A stretch of DNA of 64,000 nt from Sphingomonas leidyi (GTDB taxonomy: Bacteria; Pseudomonadota; Alphaproteobacteria; Sphingomonadales; Sphingomonadaceae), in assembly GCF_011761945.1 (NCBI RefSeq), contig NZ_JAASQV010000003.1:47442-111441 (forward strand). The letters are read 5' to 3'. The notes below the pieces were generated by a model. That model searched no databases. It was given only the letters and a program-made list of their open reading frames with translations, and was not told the origin of the DNA. This document shows, piece after piece, positions 8,992-19,031 of the stretch (within the stretch, counting starts at the first letter, position 1; each line of letters opens with the position of its first letter). A program made the translations under genes and the position numbers.

Positions 8992-9867
8992 ATGCGTACC
9001 CTCTTCCGGATCCTGGCGCCGTTCGCGCTGTTCGCCGGCAGCGTCACCGCCCATGCCCAGGAGGCGATCCGGCTCTGGCCGAACGGCGCGCCGGGCTCGA
9101 TGGGTCCGATGCAGGCGGAGACCACCGCCGACAAGAAGCCGTACGGCTTGATCACCCGCAACGTCTCCGAGCCGACGCTCACGGTGTTCCGCCCCGATCC
9201 GAAGATCGCCAACGGGACCGCAGTGATCGTCGCGCCGGGCGGCGGCTTCCATCTGCTCTCGATCGGCAATGAAGGCGACGGCGTGGCCAGGTGGCTCAAC
9301 AGCCAGGGCATCACCGCCTTCGTGCTGCGCTACCGCCTGCTTCCCACTGGCGACGATTTCGGCATGGTGATGATCCGCCGGCTGATGAACTTCAAGTCGC
9401 TCGAGGCCGCGATCGTCCCGCTCCGTCCGCTTGCCACCGCCGATGGCGAGGAAGCGATGCGCTATGTCCGCGCCAATGCGGCCAGGTTCGGCGTGAAGCA
9501 GAACCGCATCGGCATGATGGGCTTCTCGGCCGGCGGCGCGGTGACGATGTGGACGGTGCTCGGCGCGAAGCCGGCCAGCCGCCCGGACTTCATCGTCGCC
9601 ATGTATCCCGGCCTGGTCGGCAATCCGCTGACCGTCCCGGCCAAGGCGCCGCCGCTGCTCGCGATGGTCGCCGAGGACGATCCCATCGTCCGCCCCGAAG
9701 CCGGCCGGCTGGTCGATGCCTGGAAGGCGGCAGGCGCCGACGCGACCCTGGTGACTTTCCCCAAGGGCGGCCACGGCTTCGGCATCACCAAGAGCGGCAA
9801 GGCATCGGACGCCTGGCCCGAGCACGCGCAGAAATGGTTCCAGGCCAAGGGGTTGCTCAACAAATGA
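8992..9867 (+). CDS. Secreted alpha/beta-hydrolase (acetyl-esterase/lipase-like)
   Basis: A 291-residue hydrolase. The ATG at 8992 is chosen because GAGGAAG lies five bases upstream and a signal peptide begins there (cleavage near AHA, about 22); an ATG at 8980 would overlap the previous stop. The oxyanion motif APGGGF, the elbow GFSAGG with Ser179, a late Asp in AEDDPIV and a His in GGHGF are all visible. This pattern matches BD-FAE/acetyl-xylan-esterase-like enzymes that remove small acyl groups from glycans. It is the second esterase of the operon and its stop overlaps the next start. The substrate is not readable from sequence. Confidence 0.9.
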   Translation: MRTLFRILAPFALFAGSVTAHAQEAIRLWPNGAPGSMGPMQAETTADKKPYGLITRNVSEPTLTVFRPDPKIANGTAVIVAPGGGFHLLSIGNEGDGVARWLNSQGITAFVLRYRLLPTGDDFGMVMIRRLMNFKSLEAAIVPLRPLATADGEEAMRYVRANAARFGVKQNRIGMMGFSAGGAVTMWTVLGAKPASRPDFIVAMYPGLVGNPLTVPAKAPPLLAMVAEDDPIVRPEAGRLVDAWKAAGADATLVTFPKGGHGFGITKSGKASDAWPEHAQKWFQAKGLLNK

Positions 9868-11465
9868 ACCGGATAGCCCATTTCGGCGCACTGGGCGCCG
9901 TCGCCACCGCGCTGCTCGTCTCGGGCGGCAATCCCGAACCCGTCGCGGCGACCCCGCCCACCGGCGCCTGCACCGCGCTCACCGGCATGGCGCTCGCCGA
10001 CGGCAAGGTCGTGAAGGCCGAGGAAGTCGCCAAGGGCGGCATGGTCAACACCAAGGAGGGTACGCCCGGTCTCCCCGCCCAGGCCGGCTTCTGCCGCGTC
10101 TATGCAGTGCTCGCCCCCACCCCGCGCTCCGAGATCAAGGTCGAGGTGTGGCTGCCCGCACCCACTGCCTGGAACGGCAAGCTGCTGGGCGCCGGCAATG
10201 GCGGCTATGGCGGCTCGATGCTGCTCCCCCAGCTGACCATGCAGGGTGCGCTGGGCAAGGGCTATGCCACGGTGGGCACCGACATGGGCCATGTCGGCAC
10301 TGCCGACACCGACGCCAAATGGGCGCTGAACCAGCCCGAGAAGATCGTCGATTTCGGCCACCGCGCCAACCATCTTGCCTCCGGCGTCGGCAAGGCCGTC
10401 ATCGCCGCCTATTACGGCAATGCGCCCAAGGCGTCCTATTTCCAGGGTTGTTCCGATGGCGGCCGCGAGGCGCTGATGGAGGCGCAGCGCTATCCCGAGG
10501 ATTATGACGCGATCGTCGCGGGTGCGCCGGCCAATGCCTGGAGCCGGCTGATGACCTCGTTCATGGCCACCGATCGCGCGGTGTTCGCCCGCCCCGATAC
10601 GCTGATCCCCAACGCGAAGCTCAAGCTGCTCCAGGACGCCGCGCTCGCCCAGTGCGATGCGAAGGATGGCGTGAAGGACGGCGTGCTCGACGATCCGCGC
10701 CAGTGCGGATTCGATCCGGCCGTGCTCCAGTGCAAGGCCGGCGACGGCCCCTCCTGCCTCACCGCCGGCCAGGTCACCGCGGCGCGCGCGCTGTATCGCG
10801 GCACCTTCGATGCCAAGGGCAGGAAATTCTTCCCCGGCTACATGCCCGGCGCCGAGGCCGTTCCCGGCGCCTGGGACCTGTGGCTCACCGGCCCCAAGGC
10901 CCAGCACGGCATCTTCGCCGGCGAGTTCTTCCGCAACATGGTCTATTCGGACCCCGAATGGCAGCCCGCGTCGTTCGACGTGACGCGCGACTATGCCGCA
11001 GCCCGCCGCCTCGCGCCGGTGCTCGACAGCGACAATCCGGACATCGGCCCGTTCCTGAAGCGCGGCGGCAAGCTAATCCTCTATCATGGCTGGAACGACG
11101 CCGCGATCGCGCCCGAGAACACGATCGACTATTATCAGGCCGTGCAGAAGCGCGTCGGCGCCGCCGCGCGGGACTCGGTGCGCCTGTTCATGGTCCCCGG
11201 CATGTCGCACTGCCTGGCCGGCCCCGGCCCGAACGTGCTCGATACGCTCGGCACGATCGACAAATGGCGCCAGGGCGGCCCCGCGCCCGAGACGATGATC
11301 GCCACCAAATACGACAACGACCTGTTCGGCTATCTCGGCTTCCCGGCCAAGCCAGTCCGCACCCGTCCCCTGTGCGCCTATCCCAAGGTCGCACGCTGGA
11401 CGGGCAAGGGCTCGACCGACGAGGCGGCGAACTTCCTCTGCGTCGCTCCCGGCGCGAAGCGGTGA
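9864..11465 (+). CDS. Tannase/feruloyl esterase family protein, secreted
   Basis: This family hydrolyses esters of gallate, ferulate or similar aromatic acids. The 533-residue protein starts at 9864, overlapping the preceding stop (ATGA), with a signal-peptide-like N-terminus ending near 30. The nucleophile motif is [10 protein letters not shown] with Ser197; the cysteine before it is the one that in this family pairs with a cysteine next to the catalytic histidine (here GMSHC). The [11 protein letters not shown] segment and the C-terminal HGWND and GPGPN blocks are also typical. Its presence beside an acyl-CoA synthetase suggests that an ester-linked acid is released and then activated. Family call is firm; ferulate versus gallate or another acid is open. 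Confidence 0.92.
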   Translation: MNRIAHFGALGAVATALLVSGGNPEPVAATPPTGACTALTGMALADGKVVKAEEVAKGGMVNTKEGTPGLPAQAGFCRVYAVLAPTPRSEIKVEVWLPAPTAWNGKLLGAGNGGYGGSMLLPQLTMQGALGKGYATVGTDMGHVGTADTDAKWALNQPEKIVDFGHRANHLASGVGKAVIAAYYGNAPKASYFQGCSDGGREALMEAQRYPEDYDAIVAGAPANAWSRLMTSFMATDRAVFARPDTLIPNAKLKLLQDAALAQCDAKDGVKDGVLDDPRQCGFDPAVLQCKAGDGPSCLTAGQVTAARALYRGTFDAKGRKFFPGYMPGAEAVPGAWDLWLTGPKAQHGIFAGEFFRNMVYSDPEWQPASFDVTRDYAAARRLAPVLDSDNPDIGPFLKRGGKLILYHGWNDAAIAPENTIDYYQAVQKRVGAAARDSVRLFMVPGMSHCLAGPGPNVLDTLGTIDKWRQGGPAPETMIATKYDNDLFGYLGFPAKPVRTRPLCAYPKVARWTGKGSTDEAANFLCVAPGAKR

Positions 11466-13114
11466 GCCCGGCCGCGAGCCTCGTCCGGGGCGCCGATGCG
11501 CCGCCGCTGATCGAGCACACGATCGGCGAGGCGCTGGCGCTGGCCGCCGCCCGCTGGGGCGAGCGCGAGGCGCTGGTCTCGGTCGAGCAGGATATCCGCT
11601 GGACCTTCGCCGAACTGCTCGAACGGGCCGACGCCTTCGCCGCCGGGCTGCTCGCGCTCGGGCTGGAGCCGGGCGAGCGGATCGGCATCTGGGCGCCCAA
11701 TTGCATCGAATGGACGCTCACCCAGTTCGCTGCCGCGCGCGCCGGGCTGATCCTGGTCACGATCAACCCCGCCTATCGGACGTCCGAGGCCAGCTTCACC
11801 ATGGCGAAGGTCGGCCTGGCCGCGCTGGTCTTCATGGATCGCTTCAAGACCAGCGACTATGCCGCGATGGTCGCCGAGATCGCACCCGACCTGCCCGCGC
11901 TCCGCCGCATCCTCTGCATCGGCACCGCGCGCCGGCCCGGCTGGATCGCGTTCGACCAGGTCGCCGGCCATGCGGACGATGCGAGCCGCCGGATGCTTGC
12001 GGCGATCGGCCCGGAACTGCGCGCCGGCGACGCGATCAACATCCAGTTCACCAGCGGCACCACCGGCCAGCCCAAGGGCGCGACGCTCAGCCATCGCAAC
12101 ATCCTGAACAACGGCTATTTCGTCGGCCTAGCCCAGCGCCTCCAGCCCGGCGACCGGGTCTGCATCCCGGTGCCGCTCTACCATTGCTTCGGCATGGTGA
12201 TGGGCAACCTTGCCGCGCTCACGCACGGCGCGACGATGGTCTATCCCGCCGCCGGCTTCGATCCGGGCGCGACCCTGGCGGCGATCGAGCGCGAGCGCTG
12301 CACCGCGCTCTACGGCGTGCCCACCATGTTCATCGCCGTGCTCGCCCATCCCGAGTTCGAGCGGTTCGACATCGCTTCGCTGCGCACCGGCGTCATGGCC
12401 GGCGCCGTCTGCCCCGAGCCGCTGATGCGCGCGGTGAACGAGCGGCTGCACATGCCCCAGGTCACCATCGCCTATGGCATGACGGAGACCAGCCCGGTCA
12501 GCTTCCAGACCGCGGTGGACGATCCCTTCGAGCGCCGCATCGGCTCGATCGGGCGGGTCCAGCCGCATCTCGAATGCAAGATCGTCGACGAGGCCGGCGA
12601 GATCGTGCCCGCCGGCACGCCCGGCGAACTCTGCACCCGCGGCTATTCGGTGATGCTCGGCTATTGGGACGAGCCGGAGAAGACCGCGGCAGTGCTCGAT
12701 GCGGAGGGCTGGATGCATTCCGGCGACCTCGCGGTGATCGACGCGGCCGGCTATGGCAATGTCGTCGGCCGGCTGAAGGACATGGTGATCCGCGGCGGCG
12801 AGAACATCTATCCGCGCGAGATCGAGGAGTTCCTCTACGGCCATCCGGCGGTGGAGGACGTGGCCGTGGTCGGCGTGCCCGACGATCGCATGGGCGAGGA
12901 GCTCTGCGCCTGGATCCGGCTGCGCGCCGGCTCGTCGGGCGACGCGGAGGAGGTCCGCGCCTTCTGCCGCGGTCGCATCGCCCACTACAAGGTGCCCCGC
13001 TACGTCCGCTTCGTCGACGCCTTCCCCACAACCGTGACCGGCAAGGTCCAGAAATATCTGATCCGCGAGGCGATGATCGCCGAGCTGGATCTCCAAACCG
13101 CAAGCCAAGGATGA
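11462..13114 (+). CDS. AMP-binding acyl-CoA synthetase (ACSF2/FadD-like)
   Basis: A cytoplasmic ligase that activates a carboxylic acid with ATP and CoA. The 550-residue protein starts at GTG 11462, overlapping the tannase stop. Motifs are the P-loop [10 protein letters not shown] (197-206), YGMTETSP starting at Tyr338, GYWDEPEKT, the SGDLAVID aspartate, and the C-terminal hinge and lysine region ending [11 protein letters not shown]. There is no signal peptide, in contrast to the rest of the operon. It most resembles medium/long-chain fatty acyl-CoA synthetases of the ACSF2 type, but aromatic acids cannot be excluded. Being inside a rhamnosidase/esterase operon, it probably handles the acid released by the three esterases. 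Confidence 0.9.
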   Translation: MSPAASLVRGADAPPLIEHTIGEALALAAARWGEREALVSVEQDIRWTFAELLERADAFAAGLLALGLEPGERIGIWAPNCIEWTLTQFAAARAGLILVTINPAYRTSEASFTMAKVGLAALVFMDRFKTSDYAAMVAEIAPDLPALRRILCIGTARRPGWIAFDQVAGHADDASRRMLAAIGPELRAGDAINIQFTSGTTGQPKGATLSHRNILNNGYFVGLAQRLQPGDRVCIPVPLYHCFGMVMGNLAALTHGATMVYPAAGFDPGATLAAIERERCTALYGVPTMFIAVLAHPEFERFDIASLRTGVMAGAVCPEPLMRAVNERLHMPQVTIAYGMTETSPVSFQTAVDDPFERRIGSIGRVQPHLECKIVDEAGEIVPAGTPGELCTRGYSVMLGYWDEPEKTAAVLDAEGWMHSGDLAVIDAAGYGNVVGRLKDMVIRGGENIYPREIEEFLYGHPAVEDVAVVGVPDDRMGEELCAWIRLRAGSSGDAEEVRAFCRGRIAHYKVPRYVRFVDAFPTTVTGKVQKYLIREAMIAELDLQTASQG

Positions 13115-13434
13115 AGATGATGAACAAGCTGCTGATCGCCGCCCTGCTCGCCCTGCCGGGCACCGCCCTCGCCCAGACCGCGCCGGCACCGGCCCCCGCG
13201 CCGACGGCGCCGGCCGCCGCGGCGAAGTTCACGCTGGATACGCCGATCCAGGAGATCGTGGCCGACGCCCAGGGCAAGGCCGCGATCGACAAGAACCTGC
13301 CCGGCCTGATCGGCCTGCCGCAATACGACATGTTCAAGGGGCTGAGCCTCAACCAGCTCAAGGCCTATTCGGACGGCAAGCTCACCGACGAGATCCTCGC
13401 CAAGACCGCCGCCGATCTCGCCGCGATCAAATGA
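13111..13434 (+). CDS. Small secreted protein of unknown function (107 aa)
   Basis: The reading frame overlaps the ligase stop (ATGA at 13111) and the next start; ATGs at 13117 and 13120 are alternative starts. A signal peptide covers about residues 1-22 (ALA-Q cleavage), followed by an Ala/Pro-rich linker to about 39 and a compact acidic/hydrophobic domain of roughly 65 residues with [22 protein letters not shown], then a helix-rich end. I do not recognise a catalytic motif. From memory, similar short domains accompany or are fused to carbohydrate enzymes in sphingomonads, but I cannot check this. Tight coupling on both sides implies co-production with the GH3 enzyme. Confidence 0.8.
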   Translation: MKMMNKLLIAALLALPGTALAQTAPAPAPAPTAPAAAAKFTLDTPIQEIVADAQGKAAIDKNLPGLIGLPQYDMFKGLSLNQLKAYSDGKLTDEILAKTAADLAAIK

Positions 13435-15983
13435 TGACTCGCGCCAATTTCCTTGCCTGCGTCGCCGCGACGGCGTTGATTGCGAGCGCACCCGCGCTCG
13501 CCCAGGCCCAGAACGAACGCATGACCTATCGTGAGAAGAGCGCTCCGCTGGAGAAGCGCGTCGAAGACCTGATGCACCGGCTCACGCTGGAGGAGAAGGT
13601 GTCGCTGCTCGCCGGCGAAAGCTCGATGACGCTGCATTCCGTCCCGCGGCTGGGCATCCCCGCGGTCAAGGTGACCGACGGCCCCACCGGCGTGCGCTCG
13701 CCCGAGGGCAAGCCCGCCACCGTCTTCCCGGTCGGCGTCGCCATCGCCGCGACCTGGAATCCGGAGATCGCCAGGGCGGTGGGCGCCGCGATCGCCGAGG
13801 AGTCGCGCGGCTATGGCGCGGCGGTGCTGCTGGCGCCGACGGTGAACATCGTCCGCACCCCGCGCTGGGGCCGCAATTTCGAGACCTATTCGGAGGATCC
13901 GCTCCTCGCCGGCAAGCTGGGCCTCGGCTATGTCGCCGGCGTCCAGGGCAAGGGCATCGGCGTCTCGATCAAGCACTTCGCGGTGAACAACCACGAGACC
14001 AACCGCTTCTTCGTCGATTCCGTCATCGACGAGCGGACGCTGCGCGAAATTTATCTTCCCGCCTTCGAGACGGTGGTGAAACGGGCCGATCCCTGGTCGG
14101 TGATGGCTTCGTACAACAAGGTCAACGGCACCTATGCGAGCGAGAATCGCTGGCTGCTCACCGACCTGCTCAAGAAGGAATGGAACTACAAGGGCTTCGT
14201 CGTCTCCGACTGGGGCGCGACCCATAGCACCGCCCCCGCGGCCAATGCCGGGCTCGACCTCGAAATGCCCGGCCCCGCCCAGCATTTCGGCGCCAAGCTG
14301 CTCGCCGCGGTGCGCGACGGCGAAGTGAGCGAGGCGCAGCTCGACGACAATGCCCGGCGCATCGTGCGCCTGATCGTCCGCAGCGGCGCGCTCGACGGAC
14401 CGCAGCCCAAGGGCGAGATCGGCGGCGAACGCCACCGCGCGGCCGCCCGCGCCGCGGCCGAGGAAGCGATCGTCCTGCTCAAGAATGCCGGCGTCCTTCC
14501 GCTGAAGCCGGGCATCAGGACGCTCGCGGTGATCGGCCCCAATGCCGATATCGCCCGCATCCAGGGCGGCGGCAGCTCGGCGGTGGCGCCGTTCGACAAG
14601 CTGGTGACGCCGCTCGAGGCGATCCGCGCCGCGCTGCCGGGCGTCGAGGTGATCTACGAGAAGGGCGTCGACAGCGAGGAGACGCCGCCCACCGCTGCGC
14701 CCGCGCTGTTCAGCCCCTCGGCCGACAGCAGCGAGACCGGCCTGGCTGCTACCTACTATGCCAGTGCCGATTTCAGCGGCGACCCGGTGAAGCGCGAGCG
14801 CGCCACCGATTTCACCAAGCGGATCAGCGCCAATATCGCGAGCGCCAAGGTGATCGGCTATGCATCGATGCGCTGGGCGGGCGTGCTGCGCGCGCCGGCC
14901 ACCGGCACCTATGAGTTCAGCGTGCGCGGCACCGGCACGGGCGTGCTGACGCTCGACGGCAAGGCGATCCTCGACAAGGCGACGCCGGCAAAGCCGGACA
15001 ATCGCGACGTGATCGGCTTTCCCGTTCCCCAGCGGACCGTCCAGGTCCAGCTCGAGGGCGGCAAGGCCTATCCGATCCAGCTCGACTATGTGACCGGCCA
15101 GACGCCCTATGAGGCACTGAAGTTCGGCGTGCGCGTGCCCCGGCCGGACTTCGATGCGGCAGTCGCCGCGGCGAAGCGCGCCGATGCGGCGATCGTGGTC
15201 GGCGGCTCCGCCTCGCTCACCGAGGGCGAAGGCTATGACCGGGCCAATTTCGACCTGCCGGGCGACCAGGACAAACTGATCGCGGCGGTGGCGGCGGCCA
15301 ACCCGTCGACCGTGGTGGTCATCAACGCCGGCGCGGCGATGACCATGCCCTGGGCAAAGGACGTGCCGGGCATCGTCGGCATGTGGCTGCCGGGCCAGGA
15401 GGGTGCGGCGGCGCTCGCCGACATCCTGATCGGCAAGGTCAATCCCTCGGGCAAGCTGCCGGTGACCTTCCCGTTGCGCAGCGCCGACGATCCGGTGCGG
15501 CTGACGGACATGAAGACCCAATATGCCGAGGGGCTGCTGGTCGGCTATCGCGGCTATGAGGCGCGCGGCGTGGCGCCGCTCTTCGCCTTCGGCCATGGCC
15601 TGTCCTATACCAGCTTCGGCTATGCCGGCCTCGCCGCTCCCGCGACGGTGGCGCCCGGCGCCGCGGCCAAGGTCCGCCTCTCGCTCCGCAACACGGGCAA
15701 GCTTGCCGGGAAGGAAGTCGTCCAGCTCTATGTCGCGCGGGCCGGTCGCACGGCCGAGGAGCCGATCAAGCAGCTCGCAGCCTTCGCCAAGGTGGCGCTG
15801 GCGCCGGGCGAGAGCCGCACCGTCGAGCTGAGCCTCGATCCGCGGGCCTTTGGCTATTGGGATGCCGCCACGCATCACTGGGTGGCGCGCGCCGGTGCCT
15901 ATCAGTTGCTCGTCGGCAGCGCCTCGGACGATATCCGGCTGAAGAAGGACATCCGCGTCACCGCGACCAAGCCGATCGATTGA
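13431..15983 (+). CDS. Secreted beta-glucosidase-type GH3 with PA14 domain
   Basis: An 850-residue glycosidase releasing beta-linked sugars, most likely glucose. The ATG at 13431 overlaps the preceding stop. The signal peptide ends near residue 25-27. The order is the GH3 N-terminal barrel with nucleophile Asp260 in VVSDWGATHS and substrate motif KHFAVNNHETNR, the GH3 C-terminal sandwich interrupted by a PA14 domain at about 435-565, then a fibronectin-III-like domain at about 745-840. PA14 insertions are known to shape the active site of some GH3 beta-glucosidases. Together with GH78 this would dismantle rhamnosyl-glucosides (for example rutinosides). It is the last gene of the operon, with a strong hairpin 12 bases after its stop. 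Confidence 0.93.
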   Translation: MMTRANFLACVAATALIASAPALAQAQNERMTYREKSAPLEKRVEDLMHRLTLEEKVSLLAGESSMTLHSVPRLGIPAVKVTDGPTGVRSPEGKPATVFPVGVAIAATWNPEIARAVGAAIAEESRGYGAAVLLAPTVNIVRTPRWGRNFETYSEDPLLAGKLGLGYVAGVQGKGIGVSIKHFAVNNHETNRFFVDSVIDERTLREIYLPAFETVVKRADPWSVMASYNKVNGTYASENRWLLTDLLKKEWNYKGFVVSDWGATHSTAPAANAGLDLEMPGPAQHFGAKLLAAVRDGEVSEAQLDDNARRIVRLIVRSGALDGPQPKGEIGGERHRAAARAAAEEAIVLLKNAGVLPLKPGIRTLAVIGPNADIARIQGGGSSAVAPFDKLVTPLEAIRAALPGVEVIYEKGVDSEETPPTAAPALFSPSADSSETGLAATYYASADFSGDPVKRERATDFTKRISANIASAKVIGYASMRWAGVLRAPATGTYEFSVRGTGTGVLTLDGKAILDKATPAKPDNRDVIGFPVPQRTVQVQLEGGKAYPIQLDYVTGQTPYEALKFGVRVPRPDFDAAVAAAKRADAAIVVGGSASLTEGEGYDRANFDLPGDQDKLIAAVAAANPSTVVVINAGAAMTMPWAKDVPGIVGMWLPGQEGAAALADILIGKVNPSGKLPVTFPLRSADDPVRLTDMKTQYAEGLLVGYRGYEARGVAPLFAFGHGLSYTSFGYAGLAAPATVAPGAAAKVRLSLRNTGKLAGKEVVQLYVARAGRTAEEPIKQLAAFAKVALAPGESRTVELSLDPRAFGYWDAATHHWVARAGAYQLLVGSASDDIRLKKDIRVTATKPID

Positions 15984-15995
15984 CCCACCAACTTC

Positions 15996-16052
15996 GTCAC
16001 CCCGGCCCCTTCGGCTGCTTGCCCCGCAGGCGACCGAAGGGGCCGGGGTGAC
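15996..16052. terminator. Long hairpin between convergent GH3 and tpiA genes
   Basis: Perfect inverted repeat with 19-base arms: GTCACCCCGGCCCCTTCGG at 15996-16014 and its exact complement at 16034-16052, separated by a 19-base loop. It sits between the GH3 stop (15983) and the tpiA stop (16115), so a bidirectional terminator is the simplest reading, though no long T-run follows on either side. GC-rich repeats of this kind can also be dispersed REP-like elements. Confidence 0.65.
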
Positions 16053-16114
16053 GGCTATTTTGGTGCGGTTCGTTCCTGCGCCTCCGATGCGCCGCGGGAG
16101 CGGCCGGACGCCCT

Positions 16115-16825
16115 CTAGGCCCCCGCCGCCGCCTCCAGCACCGGCACGAAATCGTCGGCCGACCGGCTGGCCCGGCCGACGAGCAGCCCGTCGATCCCCG
16201 GCAGTGCCAGCAGCTCCGCCGCGTTGCCGCCATCGACCGCGCCGCCATAGAGCAGCCGCGCCTCGCCCGCCTCGCCGCGCAGCATCTCGAAGATGCGGGC
16301 GAGATGCGCCGCATCCGGCACCGCGCTCCCGCCGATGCACCAGACCGGCTCATAGGCGATCGCGGCGCGCGACCGGTCGAGCCCGGGCGGCAGCGATGCG
16401 CGGAGCTGCGCCGCCACCAGCGCCCGCGCATCGGCCGAACGCTCGCACTCGCCCACGCAGATCACCACGGCCAGCCCGGCCGCCTGCGCGGCATGTGCCT
16501 TGGCGGCGACGCTGCTGGCATCGCCGGCACGCGTCTCGCTGTGCCCGGCCAGCACCATGGTCGCCCCGCTCTCGCGCAGCATCGCCGCCGACACGCCGCC
16601 GGTATGCGCGCCCTGGGCAGCGGCATGGCAATCCTGCCCGCCGATCGCAACGGCCCGCGCCCGGCGCGCCGCGCGCTCGATCAGCGTCGCCGGCAGCATC
16701 AGCCCGGCCTCGACGCCGAGCGCTTGCACGGCGGCGTCGATTCGTTCGACCTCGGCCAGGTCGGAGCCCGTGCCGTGCATCTTCCAATTGCCCAGGATCA
16801 GCGGGCGCCGCTTCGCCATGGTCAT
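16115..16825 (-). CDS. tpiA: Triosephosphate isomerase (rhamnose-operon copy)
   Basis: This enzyme converts dihydroxyacetone phosphate, the product of rhamnulose-1-phosphate cleavage, into glyceraldehyde-3-phosphate. The 236-residue protein (234 if the second ATG at 16819 is used) has the active-site Lys15 in NWKMH, His95 in AGHSE, catalytic Glu159 in AYEPVW and the phosphate loop YGGAV (193-197). It is a little shorter than typical TIMs of about 250 residues. The start at 16825 overlaps the rhaT stop (ATGA). It is the last gene of the minus-strand operon. As a pathway-dedicated copy it is probably not the housekeeping gene, which should lie elsewhere; this is inference. Confidence 0.93.
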   Translation of the reverse strand: MTMAKRRPLILGNWKMHGTGSDLAEVERIDAAVQALGVEAGLMLPATLIERAARRARAVAIGGQDCHAAAQGAHTGGVSAAMLRESGATMVLAGHSETRAGDASSVAAKAHAAQAAGLAVVICVGECERSADARALVAAQLRASLPPGLDRSRAAIAYEPVWCIGGSAVPDAAHLARIFEMLRGEAGEARLLYGGAVDGGNAAELLALPGIDGLLVGRASRSADDFVPVLEAAAGA

Positions 16826-17880
16826 GCCGCGAGATAGTTGCCGACGCCGATCACCACGGTGGAGAGCAGCAGCGCGCCGATGCCCAGCCACACCAGCGTC
16901 CGCGTGCCCAGCCGCACCCCCGCCCATTCCTTGAGCGCGAAGCCCCAGAGCGTGGAGAACAGGATGATGCTCGCCATGTGCAGCGTCCAGGAGGAGAAGC
17001 CATATTTCCCCATCTGGCTCTCGCCCATCGTGTAGAAGAAGAACTGGAAATACCAGAGCGTGCCGCCCAGCGCGGCCAGGAGATAGTTGCGCAGCAGCGG
17101 CGGCTTCTCGCCCGACGGAACCGCGCCGACGATCTGCCCCGCCGACCGGTTGCGCAGGATCAGCCAGCCGCACCAGGCGAAATTGGTGGTGAAGCCGCCG
17201 AGCAGCACGACGCACAGCACCGGCAACCCTTGCCACAGCGGATCGGTCCCCGCCGCCACCGTGGCCGCGCGGATCGGCGCGCCGGCATCGAGCCCCCAGG
17301 CGAAGCAGCCCGACATGATGCCCGAGAAGACCGCGATGGCGAGCCCCTTGGGCAGGTTGAACTCGCGCACGCTCTGGCTCGCCGCCGCGCCTGCCATCTC
17401 GCGCTCCTTGCGGCGCCCGGCGGCGGCGACCACCAGGATGCCGGCAAGCGTGATCGCGATGCCGAAAAAGGTCATCTGCCCGCTCGACGTCTCCGCGAGC
17501 TGCCCTAGGGTGTCGTGGAAGATCGGCGGGCCCATCGTCCCGATCACGGTGGTCAGCCCGAGCGCCACCGCCATGCCGAGCGAGAGGCCGAGATAGCGCA
17601 TGGTCAGCCCGAAGGTGAGCCCGCCAAAGCCCCACATCGCGCCCCAGAACCAGCACCAGAACCAGGTGCTGCCCGGAGTCCGCGCCAGCACGCCGAGCAG
17701 GTCGTGCGTCTGGATCGACGCGAACAGCCAGGGCGCGATCAGCCAGGAGAAGACGCCGCCGACCAGCCAGAATATCTCCCAGGACCAGGCCTGGATGCGG
17801 CGATAGGGAACATAGAAGCTGGCGGAGGAAAGCCCGCCAAGCCAATGAAACAAAACGCCGATCAGCGGATTTCCGCCCAT
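16822..17880 (-). CDS. rhaT: L-rhamnose/H+ symporter
   Basis: An inner-membrane carrier importing L-rhamnose with a proton. The 352-residue protein has about ten hydrophobic helices and family blocks such as GALFHWLGG-type start (here GVLFHWLGGLSSASFYVPY), the WGFGGLTFGLTMRYLG segment and NFAWCGWLI. The ATG at 17880 is preferred because GGGAGGG lies seven bases upstream; an ATG at 17886 would overlap the lldD stop as ATGA but leaves no room for a ribosome site. It sits between lldD and tpiA in a tightly packed operon. Confidence is high from the RhaT-specific sequence and the surrounding rhamnose genes. Confidence 0.94.
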   Translation of the reverse strand: MGGNPLIGVLFHWLGGLSSASFYVPYRRIQAWSWEIFWLVGGVFSWLIAPWLFASIQTHDLLGVLARTPGSTWFWCWFWGAMWGFGGLTFGLTMRYLGLSLGMAVALGLTTVIGTMGPPIFHDTLGQLAETSSGQMTFFGIAITLAGILVVAAAGRRKEREMAGAAASQSVREFNLPKGLAIAVFSGIMSGCFAWGLDAGAPIRAATVAAGTDPLWQGLPVLCVVLLGGFTTNFAWCGWLILRNRSAGQIVGAVPSGEKPPLLRNYLLAALGGTLWYFQFFFYTMGESQMGKYGFSSWTLHMASIILFSTLWGFALKEWAGVRLGTRTLVWLGIGALLLSTVVIGVGNYLAA

Positions 17881-17882
17881 AT

Positions 17883-19031
17883 TCATTCCCTCCCCGCGAG
17901 TATCTTTTCGTCGATCTGGTCGATGCGCGTCACGCCGGTCAGCCCCATGGCGACGCGCATCTCGGCGGCCAGCAGCTCCAGCACATGCGCCACGCCCGCC
18001 TGCCCGCCGCCGCCCAGTGCCCAGGCCCAGGCACGGCCGAGCAGCACGCCCCGGGCGCCCAGCGCGAGCATCCGCACCACGTCGAGCCCCGACCGGATTC
18101 CGCCATCGGCCATCAAGGTCAGCCGGTCTCCCGCCGCATCGGCGATCGCCGGCAGCGCGCGGGCAGTCGACGGCACGCCGTCGAGCTGCCGCCCGCCATG
18201 GTTGGAGACGATCACGCCCTCCACGCCCCGCGCCGCCGCTTCGCGGGCGTCGTCCGGATCCAGGATTCCCTTGAGCAGGATCGGCCCCTTCCAGTGCCTG
18301 CGCACGAAATCCAGGTCGTCCCAGCCGATCGCGGGATCGAAATTGTCGCGCATCCAGGCGAAGAAGTCGTTGAGCCCGGTCTTGCCGGCAAGCACCGGCG
18401 CGACATTGCCGAGGTGGTGCGGCCGGCCCCACAGGCCCACGTCCCAGGCCCAGCGCGGATGCGTCAGCGCCTGGCCGAATCGCCGCAGCGATCCGCCCAG
18501 GCCCGGGGCGCCGGCCAGCCCGGAGCGATAGTCGCGGTAGCGCGTGCCGGGCACCGGCATGTCTACGGTGAAGATCAGCACCGGGCAGCCCGCCGCGCTC
18601 GCCTGCGCCATCAGGTCGATCATGAAGCCGCGGTCGCGGATCATGTAGAGCTGGAACCAGGGCGGCGTTTTCACCGCCCCCGCTACTTCGGCGAGCGGGC
18701 AGGCCGAAACGGTCGACAGCGCGAAGGGCACCCCCGCCGCCTCCGCCGCCCGCGCCGCCTGCACTTCGCCGCGCCGCGCGTTGAGCCCCGCCAGCCCGAC
18801 CGGCCCGAGCGCGACCGGCATCGCCAGCCGCTCCCCGAACAGGCTCGTCGACAGGTCGATCCGGGAAATGTCGCGCAGCACCCGCTGCCGCAGCGCCACT
18901 GCCTCGAGATCGGCGACGTTCCGGCCCAGCGTCACCTCGGCATAGGAACCGCCATCGATATATTCGAACAGGAAGCGCGGCAGCCTGCGCCGCGCCAGTG
19001 CGCGATAATCGGATATCGACGCCGCCTTCAT
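17883..19031 (-). CDS. lldD: FMN-dependent L-lactate dehydrogenase (LldD-type alpha-hydroxy-acid oxidase)
   Basis: This enzyme oxidises L-lactate to pyruvate. In this pathway lactate comes from L-lactaldehyde after aldol cleavage of rhamnulose-1-phosphate. The 382-residue protein has the N-terminal [11 protein letters not shown], Lys254 in LLKGIL, and the active-site [10 protein letters not shown] with His278 and Arg281, followed by the FMN-phosphate site MADGGIRSG (about 307-314). The N-terminal [20 protein letters not shown] is the usual family opening. The start at 19031 overlaps the rhaB stop as ATGA. The rhamnose neighbourhood supports lactate over other 2-hydroxy acids. Confidence 0.92.
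   Translation of the reverse strand: MKAASISDYRALARRRLPRFLFEYIDGGSYAEVTLGRNVADLEAVALRQRVLRDISRIDLSTSLFGERLAMPVALGPVGLAGLNARRGEVQAARAAEAAGVPFALSTVSACPLAEVAGAVKTPPWFQLYMIRDRGFMIDLMAQASAAGCPVLIFTVDMPVPGTRYRDYRSGLAGAPGLGGSLRRFGQALTHPRWAWDVGLWGRPHHLGNVAPVLAGKTGLNDFFAWMRDNFDPAIGWDDLDFVRRHWKGPILLKGILDPDDAREAAARGVEGVIVSNHGGRQLDGVPSTARALPAIADAAGDRLTLMADGGIRSGLDVVRMLALGARGVLLGRAWAWALGGGGQAGVAHVLELLAAEMRVAMGLTGVTRIDQIDEKILAGRE

Noticed and set aside
4236..15983. Gellan-degradation operon
   Set aside because: Rhamnosidase, beta-glucosidase and esterases would fit, but no gellan lyase or unsaturated glucuronyl hydrolase is in the window.
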